Positions 37,651 to 46,304 of a stretch of DNA of 64,000 nt are shown here, in pieces. The DNA lies in assembly GCF_020297485.1 (NCBI RefSeq), contig NZ_JAIWZC010000001.1, positions 4,898,001 through 4,962,000 of the forward strand, in the 5' to 3' direction. Position numbers and translations under genes: made by a program. The notes under the pieces are model-generated. The model saw nothing but the letters and a program-made list of their open reading frames with translations. It made no database searches and had not been told where the DNA came from. Each line of letters opens with the position of its first letter. Position 1 is the stretch's first letter. The stretch is from Enterocloster clostridioformis (lineage in GTDB: Bacteria > Bacillota > Clostridia > Lachnospirales > Lachnospiraceae).

Positions 37651-38742
37651 ATGGCAAACATAAAAGAAATCGAAGCGTTGACCAATGCCTTTGGTCCCAG
37701 TGGATTTGAGGACGAGGTCATCCGGGAAGTAAAGAACTGGTGCGGGGGGTTGGACGTTGTAAACGATGCTATGTACAATGTTTACGCCACCATGAAGAAG
37801 AAAAAGGCCGGGCGCCCCGTGCTCATGCTGGATGCCCATCTGGATGAGTGCGGATTCATGGTACAGTCCATACTAGAAAACGGGCTTTTAAGTATCCTGA
37901 TGCTGGGAGGATTCCATCTCACCAGCCTGCCTGCCCACTCTGTCATTGTAAGGACAAGGGACGGGAAAAAGCACAGGGGAATCACCACATCCAAACCAAT
38001 GCATTTTCTGACAGCGGCCCAGAAAAACGACAACTCCCTGGCAATCGAGGATATCCTGGTGGATGTGGGAGCCAGCAGCAGGGAGGAAGTGATGGAGGTC
38101 TATGGAATCCGCCCGGGCGACCCCATCATGCCGGATGTAAGCTTTGAGTATCATGAGGAAAATAGAATCCTGTACGGCAAGGCTTTTGACAACCGCCTGG
38201 GCTGCGTGAGCATTATCGACACCATGCAGGCACTTAAGGATGAGGCGGACCAGCTGGAGGTTGAAGTGGTAGGCGCATTTGCGGCCCAGGAGGAAGTGGG
38301 AACCAGGGGAGCCACAGTGACAGCCCAGCAGGTTCGGCCTGATTTGGCCATTGTGTTTGAGGGATCACCGGCGGATGATTTCTATTTCCGGGCCGGTATT
38401 GCCCAGGGCTGTTTAAGGAGCGGGGTGCAGATTCGCCACATGGACAACAGCTATATTTCCAACGTGGAATTCATACGTTTTGCCCAGGAGACAGGAGATA
38501 AGCTGGGAATCAAGTACCAGGATGCGGTGCGCCGGGGCGGCAGCACAAACGCCGGAAAAATCAGCCTCACGGGAAAGGCAGTGCCGGTGCTGGTGTTAGG
38601 CATTCCGTCCAGGTATGTACACAGCCACTATAATTTCTGCGCAGAAGAAGACGTGGACGCCACTGTCAGGATGGCCGTGGAGGTAATCCGGGGACTGGAT
38701 GAGGAAAGGATTGCAAGGATTCTGCGGAAGGATGTAATTTGA
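37651..38742 (+). CDS. M42-family metallo-aminopeptidase (glutamyl aminopeptidase/endoglucanase-like)
   Basis: This 363-aa protein belongs to the M42/M20 di-zinc peptidase clan: FGPSGFEDEV, LDAHLDECGFMV (metal His/Asp), KAFDNRLGC (bridging Asp), FAAQEEVGTRGA (catalytic Glu) and a final HSHYNFCAEEDV. M42 enzymes form dodecameric shells that trim short peptides. The ATG at 37651 follows GGAGG. It likely degrades peptides brought in by the upstream importer. Confidence 0.93.
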   Translation: MANIKEIEALTNAFGPSGFEDEVIREVKNWCGGLDVVNDAMYNVYATMKKKKAGRPVLMLDAHLDECGFMVQSILENGLLSILMLGGFHLTSLPAHSVIVRTRDGKKHRGITTSKPMHFLTAAQKNDNSLAIEDILVDVGASSREEVMEVYGIRPGDPIMPDVSFEYHEENRILYGKAFDNRLGCVSIIDTMQALKDEADQLEVEVVGAFAAQEEVGTRGATVTAQQVRPDLAIVFEGSPADDFYFRAGIAQGCLRSGVQIRHMDNSYISNVEFIRFAQETGDKLGIKYQDAVRRGGSTNAGKISLTGKAVPVLVLGIPSRYVHSHYNFCAEEDVDATVRMAVEVIRGLDEERIARILRKDVI

Positions 38743-38816
38743 TTAAACGATATGCGGCAGAGTAGAAGATGGGGCTGAGGACGAGAGGGGAATATAAGGA
38801 GGAAAGACGGGCGGGA

Positions 38817-38933
38817 AAGGCTGGGATGAAGGGCTGAAATGAAAGGCTGGGATGGAGGGCTGGGACGAAGGGCTGGGACGAAGGGCTGAGATGAAAGGCT
38901 GGGACGAAAGACTGAGACGAAAGACCGGCTGAG
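38817..38933 (+). repeat. 13-bp tandem repeat array
   Basis: Eight uninterrupted 13-bp units (AGGGCTGGGACGA and close variants, 38817-38920) plus a decayed ninth follow the M42 gene. Units 4 and 5 are identical. The rest of 38743-39256 holds A-rich, low-complexity DNA and no gene. Confidence 0.85.
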
Positions 38934-39256
38934 TAATATGCCGGTTAAATGGATGAAAGTGGTTTGTTGGGAAAATATATGCAGTAAAGAGACTGTCGGT
39001 AAAAATACGGAGCAAGAGATTCCGAAATATAGATAACTCCGGGTAACTGTTTAAGAATAAATTCAACTCAATAAAGCAGAAAAATCAGCACGTAAAATCA
39101 GCAAGTAATTTGTATGAAAGATGAAATTCCCGTTTCCATGTCAAATTCTCCTGAGGTTGACTTATCACTTCAGTCAGTAAAAAAAGTTCAGCAAAAAAGT
39201 TCAGCAAAAAAAAACAGTAAAAAAGTCAAAAAAGTCAAAAAAAATGTCGAAATAGC

Positions 39257-39285
39257 TTGATATTTGTCGTCCTCTGCTTTATAAT
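39257..39285 (+). promoter_or_regulatory. Promoter upstream of guaA
   Basis: TTGATA (39257-39262), 17-bp spacer, TATAAT (39280-39285). The start near 39292 gives guaA a leader of about 300 nt. Confidence 0.75.
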
Positions 39286-39305
39286 GTATACATACGAAAG
39301 ATAAA

Positions 39306-39337
39306 AAAGAGATTGTACTATTCTGTACAATCTCTTT
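39306..39337 (+). other. Long perfect hairpin in guaA leader
   Basis: AAAGAGATTGTAC (39306-39318) pairs perfectly with GTACAATCTCTTT (39325-39337) around a 6-nt loop, followed by CAATTTATAG, a poor U-tract. It may be an attenuator or stability element. Confidence 0.65.
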
Positions 39338-39405
39338 CAATTTATAGGGAAATAAATATTTTTCGGTTAATTGGGTCAAGGTATATAATAAGGGCGGGTT
39401 TGGAA

Positions 39406-39546
39406 ATGGTTTGTATCTGGTTAAGCCTTCGGCATTGGCAGCGGCGGAAGCAGGCGGGTTACGCACAGCTTTCAGCAGACAGGCTGTTGCGGGACGTCGG
39501 ATACAGGGAATTTTCAAACCCGTTCTGGGATACAGTTTTACTATAA
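39406..39546 (+). CDS. Possible microprotein with DUF1127-like motif
   Basis: A 46-codon ORF in the guaA leader encodes a product with RHWQRRKQAGYAQLSADRLLRDVGY, which resembles the Arg-rich DUF1127 (YjiS-like) pattern ending in LRDIG. The ribosome site is weak (TGGAAATGG). DUF1127 is mostly proteobacterial, so chance similarity is a real alternative. It ends 45 bp before guaA. Confidence 0.3.
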   Translation: MVCIWLSLRHWQRRKQAGYAQLSADRLLRDVGYREFSNPFWDTVLL

Positions 39547-39591
39547 TTGTTTTGGTGGGAAAATCCGTAAAATAATGGAGGAACGAATCTC

Positions 39592-41133
39592 ATGGACAGA
39601 GAGATGATTATCGTACTGGACTTTGGCGGCCAGTACAACCAGCTGATTGCACGCCGTGTCCGCGAATGCAGCGTATACTGTGAAGTGCATCCTTATGATA
39701 TGAGCCTGGAGAAAATTAAGGAAATGAATCCAAAGGGAATCATTTTCACAGGCGGACCGGACGTTGTGTTTGAAGACGGGGCACCTCGCTGCTCAAAGGA
39801 GATATTTGAACTGGGAATACCAGTCCTTGGAATCTGCTACGGCGCCCAGCTTATGAGCTATCTGCTGGACGGCGTTGTAAAGAAGGCTGTGGTCAGCGAA
39901 TACGGACACACAGAAGTGGATGTGGATACTTCCTCCAAGCTGTTTGAGGGCGTTTCTCCCAAGACCGTATGCTGGATGAGCCACGGTGTGTACATTGCAG
40001 AGGTTCCGGCGGGCTTCCGTATCACTGCGCATACAGATTCCTGCCCAGTAGCCGGCATGGAGTGTCAGGAGAAGAATTTTTATGCGGTGCAGTTCCACCC
40101 TGAGGTGGTTCACACCAAGGAAGGCACCAGGATGCTCTCCAATTTTGTATATAATGTCTGCGGATGCTCCGGCGACTGGAAGATGGATTCCTTTGTGGAT
40201 ACCACCATCAAGGCTTTGAGGGAGAAGATAGGTAACGGCAAGGTGCTGTGTGCTCTGTCAGGCGGCGTGGATTCCTCTGTGGCTGCCGTTATGCTGTCCA
40301 AAGCCATTGGCAAACAGCTTACCTGCGTGTTCGTGGATCACGGTCTGCTGCGCAAAAATGAGGGGGACGAGGTTGAGGCCGTATTTGGACCGGAAGGCGC
40401 TTATGACTTGAATTTTATCCGTGTCAACGCTCAGGAACGTTTCTACGCCAGGCTGAAGGGCGTGGAGGAGCCTGAGGCAAAGCGTAAGATTATCGGCGAG
40501 GAGTTCATACGTGTGTTCGAGGAAGTGGCAAAGAAGATTGGCGCCGTGGATTACCTGGTACAGGGTACAATTTACCCGGATGTGATTGAGTCCGGCCTGG
40601 GCAAATCTGCTGTCATCAAGTCCCATCACAATGTGGGCGGACTGCCGGAGCATGTGGATTTTAAGGAACTGGTAGAGCCTTTAAGGCTGCTTTTTAAAGA
40701 TGAGGTGAGAAAGGCCGGACTGGAGCTGGGGATACCTGAGTATCTGGTATTCAGACAGCCATTCCCGGGACCTGGTCTGGGCGTCAGGATCATCGGTGAG
40801 GTGACGGCTGATAAAGTCCGCATTGTACAGGACGCTGACGCGATTTACAGGGAAGAGATTGCAAAGGCCGGAGTGGATAAGAATCTGGGCCAGTATTTTG
40901 CGGCGCTGACCAATATGCGGTCTGTTGGATGCATGGGCGATGAGAGAACCTATGATTATGCCGTTGCCCTGAGGGCCGTGCTTACATCTGATTTCATGAC
41001 CGCGGAGTCCGCTCAGATTCCATGGGAAGTGCTGGGGAAGGTTACCAGCAGGATTGTGAATGAGGTTAAGGGCGTGAATCGGGTGTTGTATGATTGTACG
41101 GGGAAGCCGCCGGCTACGATTGAGTTCGAGTAA
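39592..41133 (+). CDS. guaA: GMP synthase (glutamine-hydrolysing)
   Basis: GuaA converts XMP to GMP. The 513-aa protein has the class I glutamine amidotransferase triad (Cys82 in GICYGAQ, His169 and Glu171 in QFHPEV), the PP-loop SGGVDSS at 223-229, and the C-terminal dimerisation domain ([16 protein letters not shown]). AATGGAGG precedes the ATG. Its last codons (ATT GAG TTC GAG TAA) overlap the attachment core of the IME array, so integration preserves the reading frame and stop. Confidence 0.97.
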   Translation: MDREMIIVLDFGGQYNQLIARRVRECSVYCEVHPYDMSLEKIKEMNPKGIIFTGGPDVVFEDGAPRCSKEIFELGIPVLGICYGAQLMSYLLDGVVKKAVVSEYGHTEVDVDTSSKLFEGVSPKTVCWMSHGVYIAEVPAGFRITAHTDSCPVAGMECQEKNFYAVQFHPEVVHTKEGTRMLSNFVYNVCGCSGDWKMDSFVDTTIKALREKIGNGKVLCALSGGVDSSVAAVMLSKAIGKQLTCVFVDHGLLRKNEGDEVEAVFGPEGAYDLNFIRVNAQERFYARLKGVEEPEAKRKIIGEEFIRVFEEVAKKIGAVDYLVQGTIYPDVIESGLGKSAVIKSHHNVGGLPEHVDFKELVEPLRLLFKDEVRKAGLELGIPEYLVFRQPFPGPGLGVRIIGEVTADKVRIVQDADAIYREEIAKAGVDKNLGQYFAALTNMRSVGCMGDERTYDYAVALRAVLTSDFMTAESAQIPWEVLGKVTSRIVNEVKGVNRVLYDCTGKPPATIEFE

Positions 41134-41134
41134 C
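41122..41134 (+). other. Attachment site attL (guaA 3' end)
   Basis: GAGTTCGAGTAAC at the end of guaA recurs with one change at 49206-49218 and at 59107-59119. The three copies bound the tandem integrated elements. Confidence 0.78.
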
Positions 41135-41140
41135 GGGCAG

Positions 41141-41184
41141 AACCCCGGAAATGCTGATAGAATGGGCATTTCCGGGGTTGTTTT
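41141..41184 (+). terminator. Replacement terminator for guaA at IME1 left end
   Basis: AACCCCGGAAATGC (41141-41154) pairs perfectly with GCATTTCCGGGGTT (41166-41179), followed by GTTTT. Because it lies inside the integrated element, the element supplies guaA with a terminator. Confidence 0.85.
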
Positions 41185-41191
41185 ATGCCGT

Positions 41192-41212
41192 TTGGCTCTA
41201 CTTTGGCTCTAA
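41192..41212 (+). repeat. IME1 left subterminal repeat pair
   Basis: Two copies of TTGGCTCTA, 11 bp apart, start 67 bp from the att core. The same pair, with one mismatch in the spacer, is at 49085-49105. Likely integrase arm-binding sites. Confidence 0.7.
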
Positions 41213-41263
41213 TTATTTGATGAATACTGGATTTGGGGCGGGTATCATGATACCTGCCTTTTA

Positions 41264-41818
41264 CTATATGGGCTTATTTTCTGGATATACCTTAACAGAG
41301 ATTTCCGTTGTTCCCTTTTTCACAACTCTATTTGTATCAACTAAATGTTGCTTAATCTGTTCGCAAGTCTCGTTCATCTGCTCCAACTCTTTATTAAATG
41401 CTTCCTCACTTGGAAATGCGTCTTTGGAAGCAATCAAATTTTCCTGCAATTTCTTAGCCTTTGCAAATTTGGCAAGTCGGCTGTTTATTTCCGGGTGTTT
41501 AAAGCGAATACATATCGTGTCTGGGATAAGATTTCCCTCACTGTCTTTTTCGCCGTCGATTTCCATATCTATCTGCTCGTCCATTTTGAAAAGCAGAGTG
41601 AGAACATCAGAAGCGGTTTCTATGTCAAAGTCCGTGAATACGTTGATACTCACGCCCAGAGCATTGGCAATCTTCAAAAGTTGGTCGGGCTTTGGCTTCC
41701 GGCTTCCTAATTCATATTTGCGAATGGTGGTTCCGTCTATGCCCGACAGTTCCCCTAATACATTCTGTGAAATCCCCCGGATTGTTCGGAATGTCTTTAT
41801 TTTCTCTCCTACTGTCAT
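41264..41818 (-). CDS. XRE-family repressor of IME1
   Basis: This 184-aa protein has an N-terminal HTH (KIKTFRTIRGISQNVLGELSGIDGTTIRKYELGSRKPKPDQLLKIANALGVS) and a charged C-terminal region. It is divergent from the excisionase/integrase genes with an operator-rich gap between, which fits a role as the element's main repressor. IME2 has a homologue in the same place (49440-49979), with which it shares the order but modest sequence identity. Confidence 0.85.
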   Translation of the reverse strand: MTVGEKIKTFRTIRGISQNVLGELSGIDGTTIRKYELGSRKPKPDQLLKIANALGVSINVFTDFDIETASDVLTLLFKMDEQIDMEIDGEKDSEGNLIPDTICIRFKHPEINSRLAKFAKAKKLQENLIASKDAFPSEEAFNKELEQMNETCEQIKQHLVDTNRVVKKGTTEISVKVYPENKPI

Positions 41819-41850
41819 GTAGTTACTCCTTTAGTATTTGATAATATGAA

Positions 41851-41972
41851 TAATAGGGACATTTGTATTCTATCATATCCGTTGAAAATAATCAAACAAT
41901 TCAAGAATAATATGTTGACAAGGGACAAAAGAGCCTGTATAATGAAAATGCAAGTAAGGGACAAAAGTCCCT
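41851..41972 (+). promoter_or_regulatory. IME1 control region: promoter and AGGGACA operators
   Basis: TTGACA (41915-41920), 17-bp spacer, TATAAT (41938-41943) drive the excisionase/integrase genes. AGGGACA occurs at about 41853, 41921 and 41957, the latter two as AGGGACAAAAG around the promoter. These are candidate binding sites for the divergent repressor. Confidence 0.6.
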
Positions 41973-41995
41973 ATAAAAATATAGGAGGACAATGA

Positions 41996-42190
41996 ATGGA
42001 GAAATCAAAAAAGATGTATGTAACGGCAGAGGAAGCGGCAGTAATGCTTGGCGTATCAACGGGCTATGCTTATAAGATTATCCGGGGACTGAATGAGGAA
42101 TTGAAAGCAAAAGGCTACCGGACAATCTGCGGCAAGGTTCCGACAAAATACTTTGAAGAAAAATTCTACGGTCTGACCGTAGCTATGTGA
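41996..42190 (+). CDS. Excisionase-like small HTH protein (IME1)
   Basis: This 64-aa protein has a single HTH (VTAEEAAVMLGVSTGYAYKIIRGLNEELKAKGY) followed by a basic tail. It matches the small regulator/excisionase that precedes integrases in related elements, and its counterpart in IME2 is at 50319. AGGAGG lies before the ATG. It likely directs excision or activates the integrase gene. Confidence 0.75.
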   Translation: MEKSKKMYVTAEEAAVMLGVSTGYAYKIIRGLNEELKAKGYRTICGKVPTKYFEEKFYGLTVAM

Positions 42191-42206
42191 GAAAGGGGTG
42201 TGTACT

Positions 42207-43271
42207 ATGGCGGCAACAAGAGACGGTAAGATGTGGCGCTGTCAATTCTATTACAAGGACTGGCAGGGGGTTAGCCATAAGAAGAATAAAAGAGGGTTCA
42301 AGACGAAGAGTGAAGCCGAACAGTGGGAGCGTGATTTTCTGCAATAACAGCAGAAAAAATTAGACATCAATTTTGAAAACTTTGTCCACATCTATTATGA
42401 GGATATGGAACACCGTCTGCGTGAGAATACCATGCGGACAAAGAAATTTATTATTGACTTGAAAATCATTCCTTATTTTAAGAAAAAGTGCATGAACGAA
42501 ATCAAGGCTTCTGATATTCGGGCATGGCAAAATGCGCTGATAAAAAAGGGATATTCGGAAACGTATCTGAAAACAGTCAATAATCAGTTGTCGGCAATCT
42601 TCAATTATGCAGTTCAGTATTATGACTTGAAAGATAATCCTTGCCGGAAAGCCGGGAGCATTGGAAAGAGCCACGCCGGGGAAAAGGAGTTCTGGACAAA
42701 GCAGGAATTTAAACAATTTCTTGTGACTGTGGAGAACAAGCCGGAAACAAAAATGGCGTTTCTGCTTCTTTATTGGACGGGCATGAGGATAGGAGAATTA
42801 CTCGCTCTTACCTACAATGACATTGATTTAGAGAAGCGTACCATTTCTGTAAACAAGTCCTATCAGCGGATAGAGGGCAGGGATATTATTACACCACCTA
42901 AAACGCCAAAGAGCAAACGTATCATAACAATACCGCCGTTTCTGACGGAAGAATTAAAAGAGTACATTTCACACTTATATGGAATTATGGCAGACGAAAG
43001 AATGTTCCGTTTTACAAAGTCTTATATGGAACATGAAATTATCAGAGGTATCAAGGCTTCCGGGGTAAAAAGAATACGCTTGCACGATATTCGTCATTCT
43101 CACGCCTCTCTGCTTGTGGAAATGGGATTTACGCCATTGGCGATTGCGGAACGGTTAGGGCATGAGAAAATCGAAACGACATTAAATACTTACTCACATC
43201 TATATCCCAATAAGCAGGGTGAACTTGCGGATAAATTAGAGATTGAAAACAACAGGGAGGAAGAAGAATGA
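42207..43271 (+). pseudogene. int: Tyrosine integrase of IME1, interrupted by an ochre codon
   Basis: From ATG 42207 the frame encodes an arm-binding N-terminus (MAATRDGKMWRCQFYYKDW...SEAEQWERDFLQ), then TAA at 42345-42347 (codon 47), then continues in the same frame (QQKKLDINFENF...) to 43271. IME2 reads straight through the same place (EWERMFLLQTSSDLDMSF). The catalytic part is intact: GMRIGELLAL, HDIRHSH and the Tyr in NTYSHLYP. Restart at ATG 42405 would give a 288-aa protein lacking the arm-binding domain. Full length would be 354 aa. Confidence 0.85.
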
Positions 43272-43657
43272 GCGGAGTACATAAATACCCGACAATCAGC
43301 TTTCGCATTTCCCCCAGAGAGAGGGAAGAAATTGAAGCAAAGATTTTAGCAAGCGGACTTTCTAAGAAAGATTATTTTGTCCGTTCCTGCATTTATAACC
43401 GGGTGTGCGTGGTCGGTAAAAAAGAACTGGTTTATCAGTTAGTAGAGGAATTAAAGGTAATGCAGACCAATATCCGGGAAGTGACAGAGCAGTTTGAAAA
43501 GACAGAAATCGCATTAACGCCGGAGGGGTTGGAAGATATGCGGAATGACTGTCTCGATATGCTGAAAGCAATCCTGTGGGTATTAGACGGAGCAAAATAT
43601 TTGTTGCAGGATAGTGACGCCGGAGCAGAAGAAAGCCCCAACAGCGGCAACTGTTAG
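43268..43657 (+). CDS. MobC-like relaxosome accessory protein (IME1)
   Basis: This 129-aa protein starts by ATGA overlap with the integrase stop. ISFRISPREREEIEAKILASGLSKKDYFVRSCI is a ribbon-helix-helix-like segment followed by a helical C-terminal part, as in MobC/MbeC-type mobilization proteins that bind oriT. Its IME2 homologue is at 51601. The role is inferred from the family pattern and the relaxase encoded downstream. Confidence 0.75.
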   Translation: MSGVHKYPTISFRISPREREEIEAKILASGLSKKDYFVRSCIYNRVCVVGKKELVYQLVEELKVMQTNIREVTEQFEKTEIALTPEGLEDMRNDCLDMLKAILWVLDGAKYLLQDSDAGAEESPNSGNC

Positions 43658-43757
43658 GGCTGTGATAACTGGAAAACCTCTGTTATCAGTGTTTCACAAT
43701 ATAAGTATAGCAGAGGTTTTTTCCAGTGACAATGATTTTTCAGAAATGGAGGGCATT

Positions 43758-44738
43758 ATGGAAGAAACAAAAACAGAATTGCAGATGATTAAAATGTCGG
43801 AGATACAGTCGCAGGAGGTATCTTGGCTGTGGTTTCCGTTTATCCCATATGGGAAGCTGACAATCGTTCAGGGCGATCCGGGTGACGGAAAGACAACGCT
43901 TGTACTCAATATAGCGGCGAAGCTGTCAAAGGGCGAAGGCTTAGACAGTGAAATGAAGCTGACGGAACCGTTGAATGTGATTTATCAGACAGCGGAGGAC
44001 GGGCTTGCCGATACCGTAAAGCCCCGTTTGGAATTGGCAGGTGCGGACTGTGAGAATATTTCCGTCATTGATGAAAGCATAAAATCACTCTCTATGATAG
44101 ATGAACGATTAGAAGAAGCAATTATAAGGACAAAGGCTAAAATGCTTATTTTAGACCCGATACAAGCCTATTTAGGCGGTGGTATGGATATGAACCGGGC
44201 AAATGAAGCAAGGGATATGACAAAGAAGCTGGCGGCTCTGGCAGAAAAATATCAATGCGCCATAGTGCTTGTCGGTCATATGAACAAAGCGGCAGGAAAT
44301 AAGGCGGCGTATCGCGGTATGGGTTCCATTGATTTCTTTGCAGTCGCAAGGAGCGTCCTCCTTGTTGGCAGAGTGGAGGGCGAAACTAATATAAGGGCGG
44401 TTGTCCAGATAAAAAATAATCTGGCGGCGTTCGGACACCCAAAAGCCTTTGAACTTTCAGAGAACGGTTTTCAGTGGCTTGGAGATTATGAAATTACGGC
44501 TGATGAAGTCTTGGGCGGTATCGCTCCGAAAGCAAATAAGATGGAGCAGGCGAAACGCTTACTCCGGGAACTGGCGGAAACGAATAACGCCATGCAAAGC
44601 AACGAAATTGTTAATCTGGCGGACGAACAGGGTATATCGAAACGGACATTGGAAAATGCAAAGAAAGAGTTAGGTGTCCGGGCGAAGCGGATAAATAATT
44701 CATGGTATTGGGAACTGGATAAAATCAGATCGGAGTAG
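43758..44738 (+). CDS. RepA-like AAA/RecA-fold ATPase (IME1)
   Basis: This 326-aa ATPase has Walker A VQGDPGDGKTTLVLNI, IYQTAEDGLADTVKPRLE, Walker B KMLILDPIQAYLG and VLVGHMNKAAG, the pattern of hexameric RepA-type helicases (RSF1010-like) and related mobile-element ATPases. A C-terminal winged-helix segment follows. The ATG at 43758 follows GGAGGG; the longer frame from 43614 overlaps the MobC gene. It may unwind DNA for element replication or processing. Confidence 0.8.
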   Translation: MEETKTELQMIKMSEIQSQEVSWLWFPFIPYGKLTIVQGDPGDGKTTLVLNIAAKLSKGEGLDSEMKLTEPLNVIYQTAEDGLADTVKPRLELAGADCENISVIDESIKSLSMIDERLEEAIIRTKAKMLILDPIQAYLGGGMDMNRANEARDMTKKLAALAEKYQCAIVLVGHMNKAAGNKAAYRGMGSIDFFAVARSVLLVGRVEGETNIRAVVQIKNNLAAFGHPKAFELSENGFQWLGDYEITADEVLGGIAPKANKMEQAKRLLRELAETNNAMQSNEIVNLADEQGISKRTLENAKKELGVRAKRINNSWYWELDKIRSE

Positions 44739-44895
44739 GGAACAGCGCAACAATGCAGAGTATATGAAATTTGCGGACTTTAGACTTGTAAGGTTGCAAA
44801 GAATATAGATTTTGTATTGTTGCGGAGTTGAATGAAGCCGGATAAATGGCGGAAGCAAAGCGGCGGAAACAGCCGCTTCCGTCCGCAGGACGATA

Positions 44896-45008
44896 AGCTG
44901 TCCTGTGGACAGCTCGCCCCCGGCAGGGCGCAAAACCTGCTTGCAGGTCTGCATTTTTGATAGGGAACCTGTCAAAAGTGCTTTTGCGTTACTTTCGACG
45001 AAAGTAAC
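44896..45008 (+). other. Candidate oriT of IME1
   Basis: The gap 44739-45062 before the relaxase holds a hairpin AGCTGTCC/GGACAGCT (44896-44914), the palindrome ACCTGCTTGCAGGT (44935-44948), AAAAGTGCTTTTGCGTTA and an inverted repeat GTTACTTTCG/CGAAAGTAAC (44988-45008). The last three are shared with IME2 upstream of its relaxase, as expected for a MobV nic region. Confidence 0.65.
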
Positions 45009-45083
45009 AAAGCTATGGCGGCTTAAACGCCGCCCCTGATTTGCTGAAAGGAGGATAAGGCTATCGAGAGGACAATCAGCGGT

Positions 45084-46304
45084 ATGGTGGGAAAAGGTTC
45101 CCTCACTCACAATAGCAGAGCGTTCAAGGCAAAGAATGTAAAGGAAGATTATACTCAATACAATATAGAATATTGTAACGAAAATATCAAGTCTGTTTAT
45201 CACGAATTATTTGATAAAGCCTTAGAACGCTACAATGAAAAGCAGACACGAAATGATAGGAAGATAAATTATTACTATGAAAAGATACGGACATCGAAAC
45301 AGGAGAAATTATTTCATGAAGTCATTTTTCAGATAGGCAACAAAGACGATATGAACGCCCAAAGCGTAAACGGCGAATTGTCAAAGAAAATTCTGGACGA
45401 ATTTATGAAAAATTTTCAGCAAAGAAATCCCAATCTTAAAGTATTCTCCGCTCATCTCCATATGGACGAAGAAACGCCCCACTTACATATAGATTTTGTC
45501 CCGTTTGTATCTGGAAGTAAGAGGGGACTGGACACAAGAGTTTCCATGAAACAGGCGCTTGCTTCTATGGGCTTTAAGGGCGGAACAAAGCAGGAAACAG
45601 AATGGAGCCAGTGGATAGCTTCGGAAAAACAGGAATTGGCAAAAGCTATGGAGCGTCACGGCGTTATCTGGAAGCAAAAGGGAACCCATAGAAAACATTT
45701 GAGCGTATTGGACTTTGAAAAGCAGGAACGGGAAAAGGAGGTGCAGATACTTACCTCCCAAAAGGAAGAAATCAACCGGAATATTCAAGAAATACAGAAA
45801 ACTGTTTCCAGTGAAACAAAAGATCTGAAACGGTTACAAGGGAAGAAACAGGAGATACAGCAGGAAATTATAAAGCTGTCATCTGATAAAAAAACAACAG
45901 AGAAGAATATTCACGTCATTCGTGAAAATCCGGCGTGGCAGTTACCGGAACCGGCGGCACTGACAACAGCAAAAACTTATCGGGATAAGAAAGCAATGCC
46001 CTTGTTAGAGAAAGTCAAGGAAGCACTGGTGGCGGCACTTGTTCGGAATGTCCAGTTGATAGAAGCGGCTGATAAATTAAAACAGCAGGTGGAGCGGCTT
46101 CAAAGAAATATCAATTATTTGGAGGGACGGGTAAAGCAGGCAGAAGAAAAAAATCTTTCGCTCTCAACTGATTTAAAAGATTTTGAGTGTCTGAAAGCCG
46201 GGCTTGGAGAACAAGAGGTAAAAGCTATCATTGAAGGTCAAAAAGCGGCGGAAAGGTGCTTGACGGTTCCTAAACAATACAAAAAAACGGAGGTATCGCT
46301 ATGA
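45084..46304 (+). CDS. mobV: MobV-family relaxase (Mob/Pre) of IME1
   Basis: This 406-aa relaxase nicks at oriT to start transfer. It shows HNSRAF (motif I), the metal-binding FSAHLHMDEETPHLHIDFVP (motif III, HxDExxPHxH) and a long coiled-coil C-terminal half. The first ATG is 45084, but a conserved in-frame extension IERTISG lies before it, starting at an ATC (45063) placed 8 bp after GGAGG. The real start may thus be non-AUG. A MobV element needs a helper conjugation system. Confidence 0.9.
   Translation: MVGKGSLTHNSRAFKAKNVKEDYTQYNIEYCNENIKSVYHELFDKALERYNEKQTRNDRKINYYYEKIRTSKQEKLFHEVIFQIGNKDDMNAQSVNGELSKKILDEFMKNFQQRNPNLKVFSAHLHMDEETPHLHIDFVPFVSGSKRGLDTRVSMKQALASMGFKGGTKQETEWSQWIASEKQELAKAMERHGVIWKQKGTHRKHLSVLDFEKQEREKEVQILTSQKEEINRNIQEIQKTVSSETKDLKRLQGKKQEIQQEIIKLSSDKKTTEKNIHVIRENPAWQLPEPAALTTAKTYRDKKAMPLLEKVKEALVAALVRNVQLIEAADKLKQQVERLQRNINYLEGRVKQAEEKNLSLSTDLKDFECLKAGLGEQEVKAIIEGQKAAERCLTVPKQYKKTEVSL

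Noticed and set aside
38817..38933. CRISPR-like array
   Set aside because: Units are 13 bp and contiguous with no spacers, and no cas genes are nearby; it is a minisatellite.
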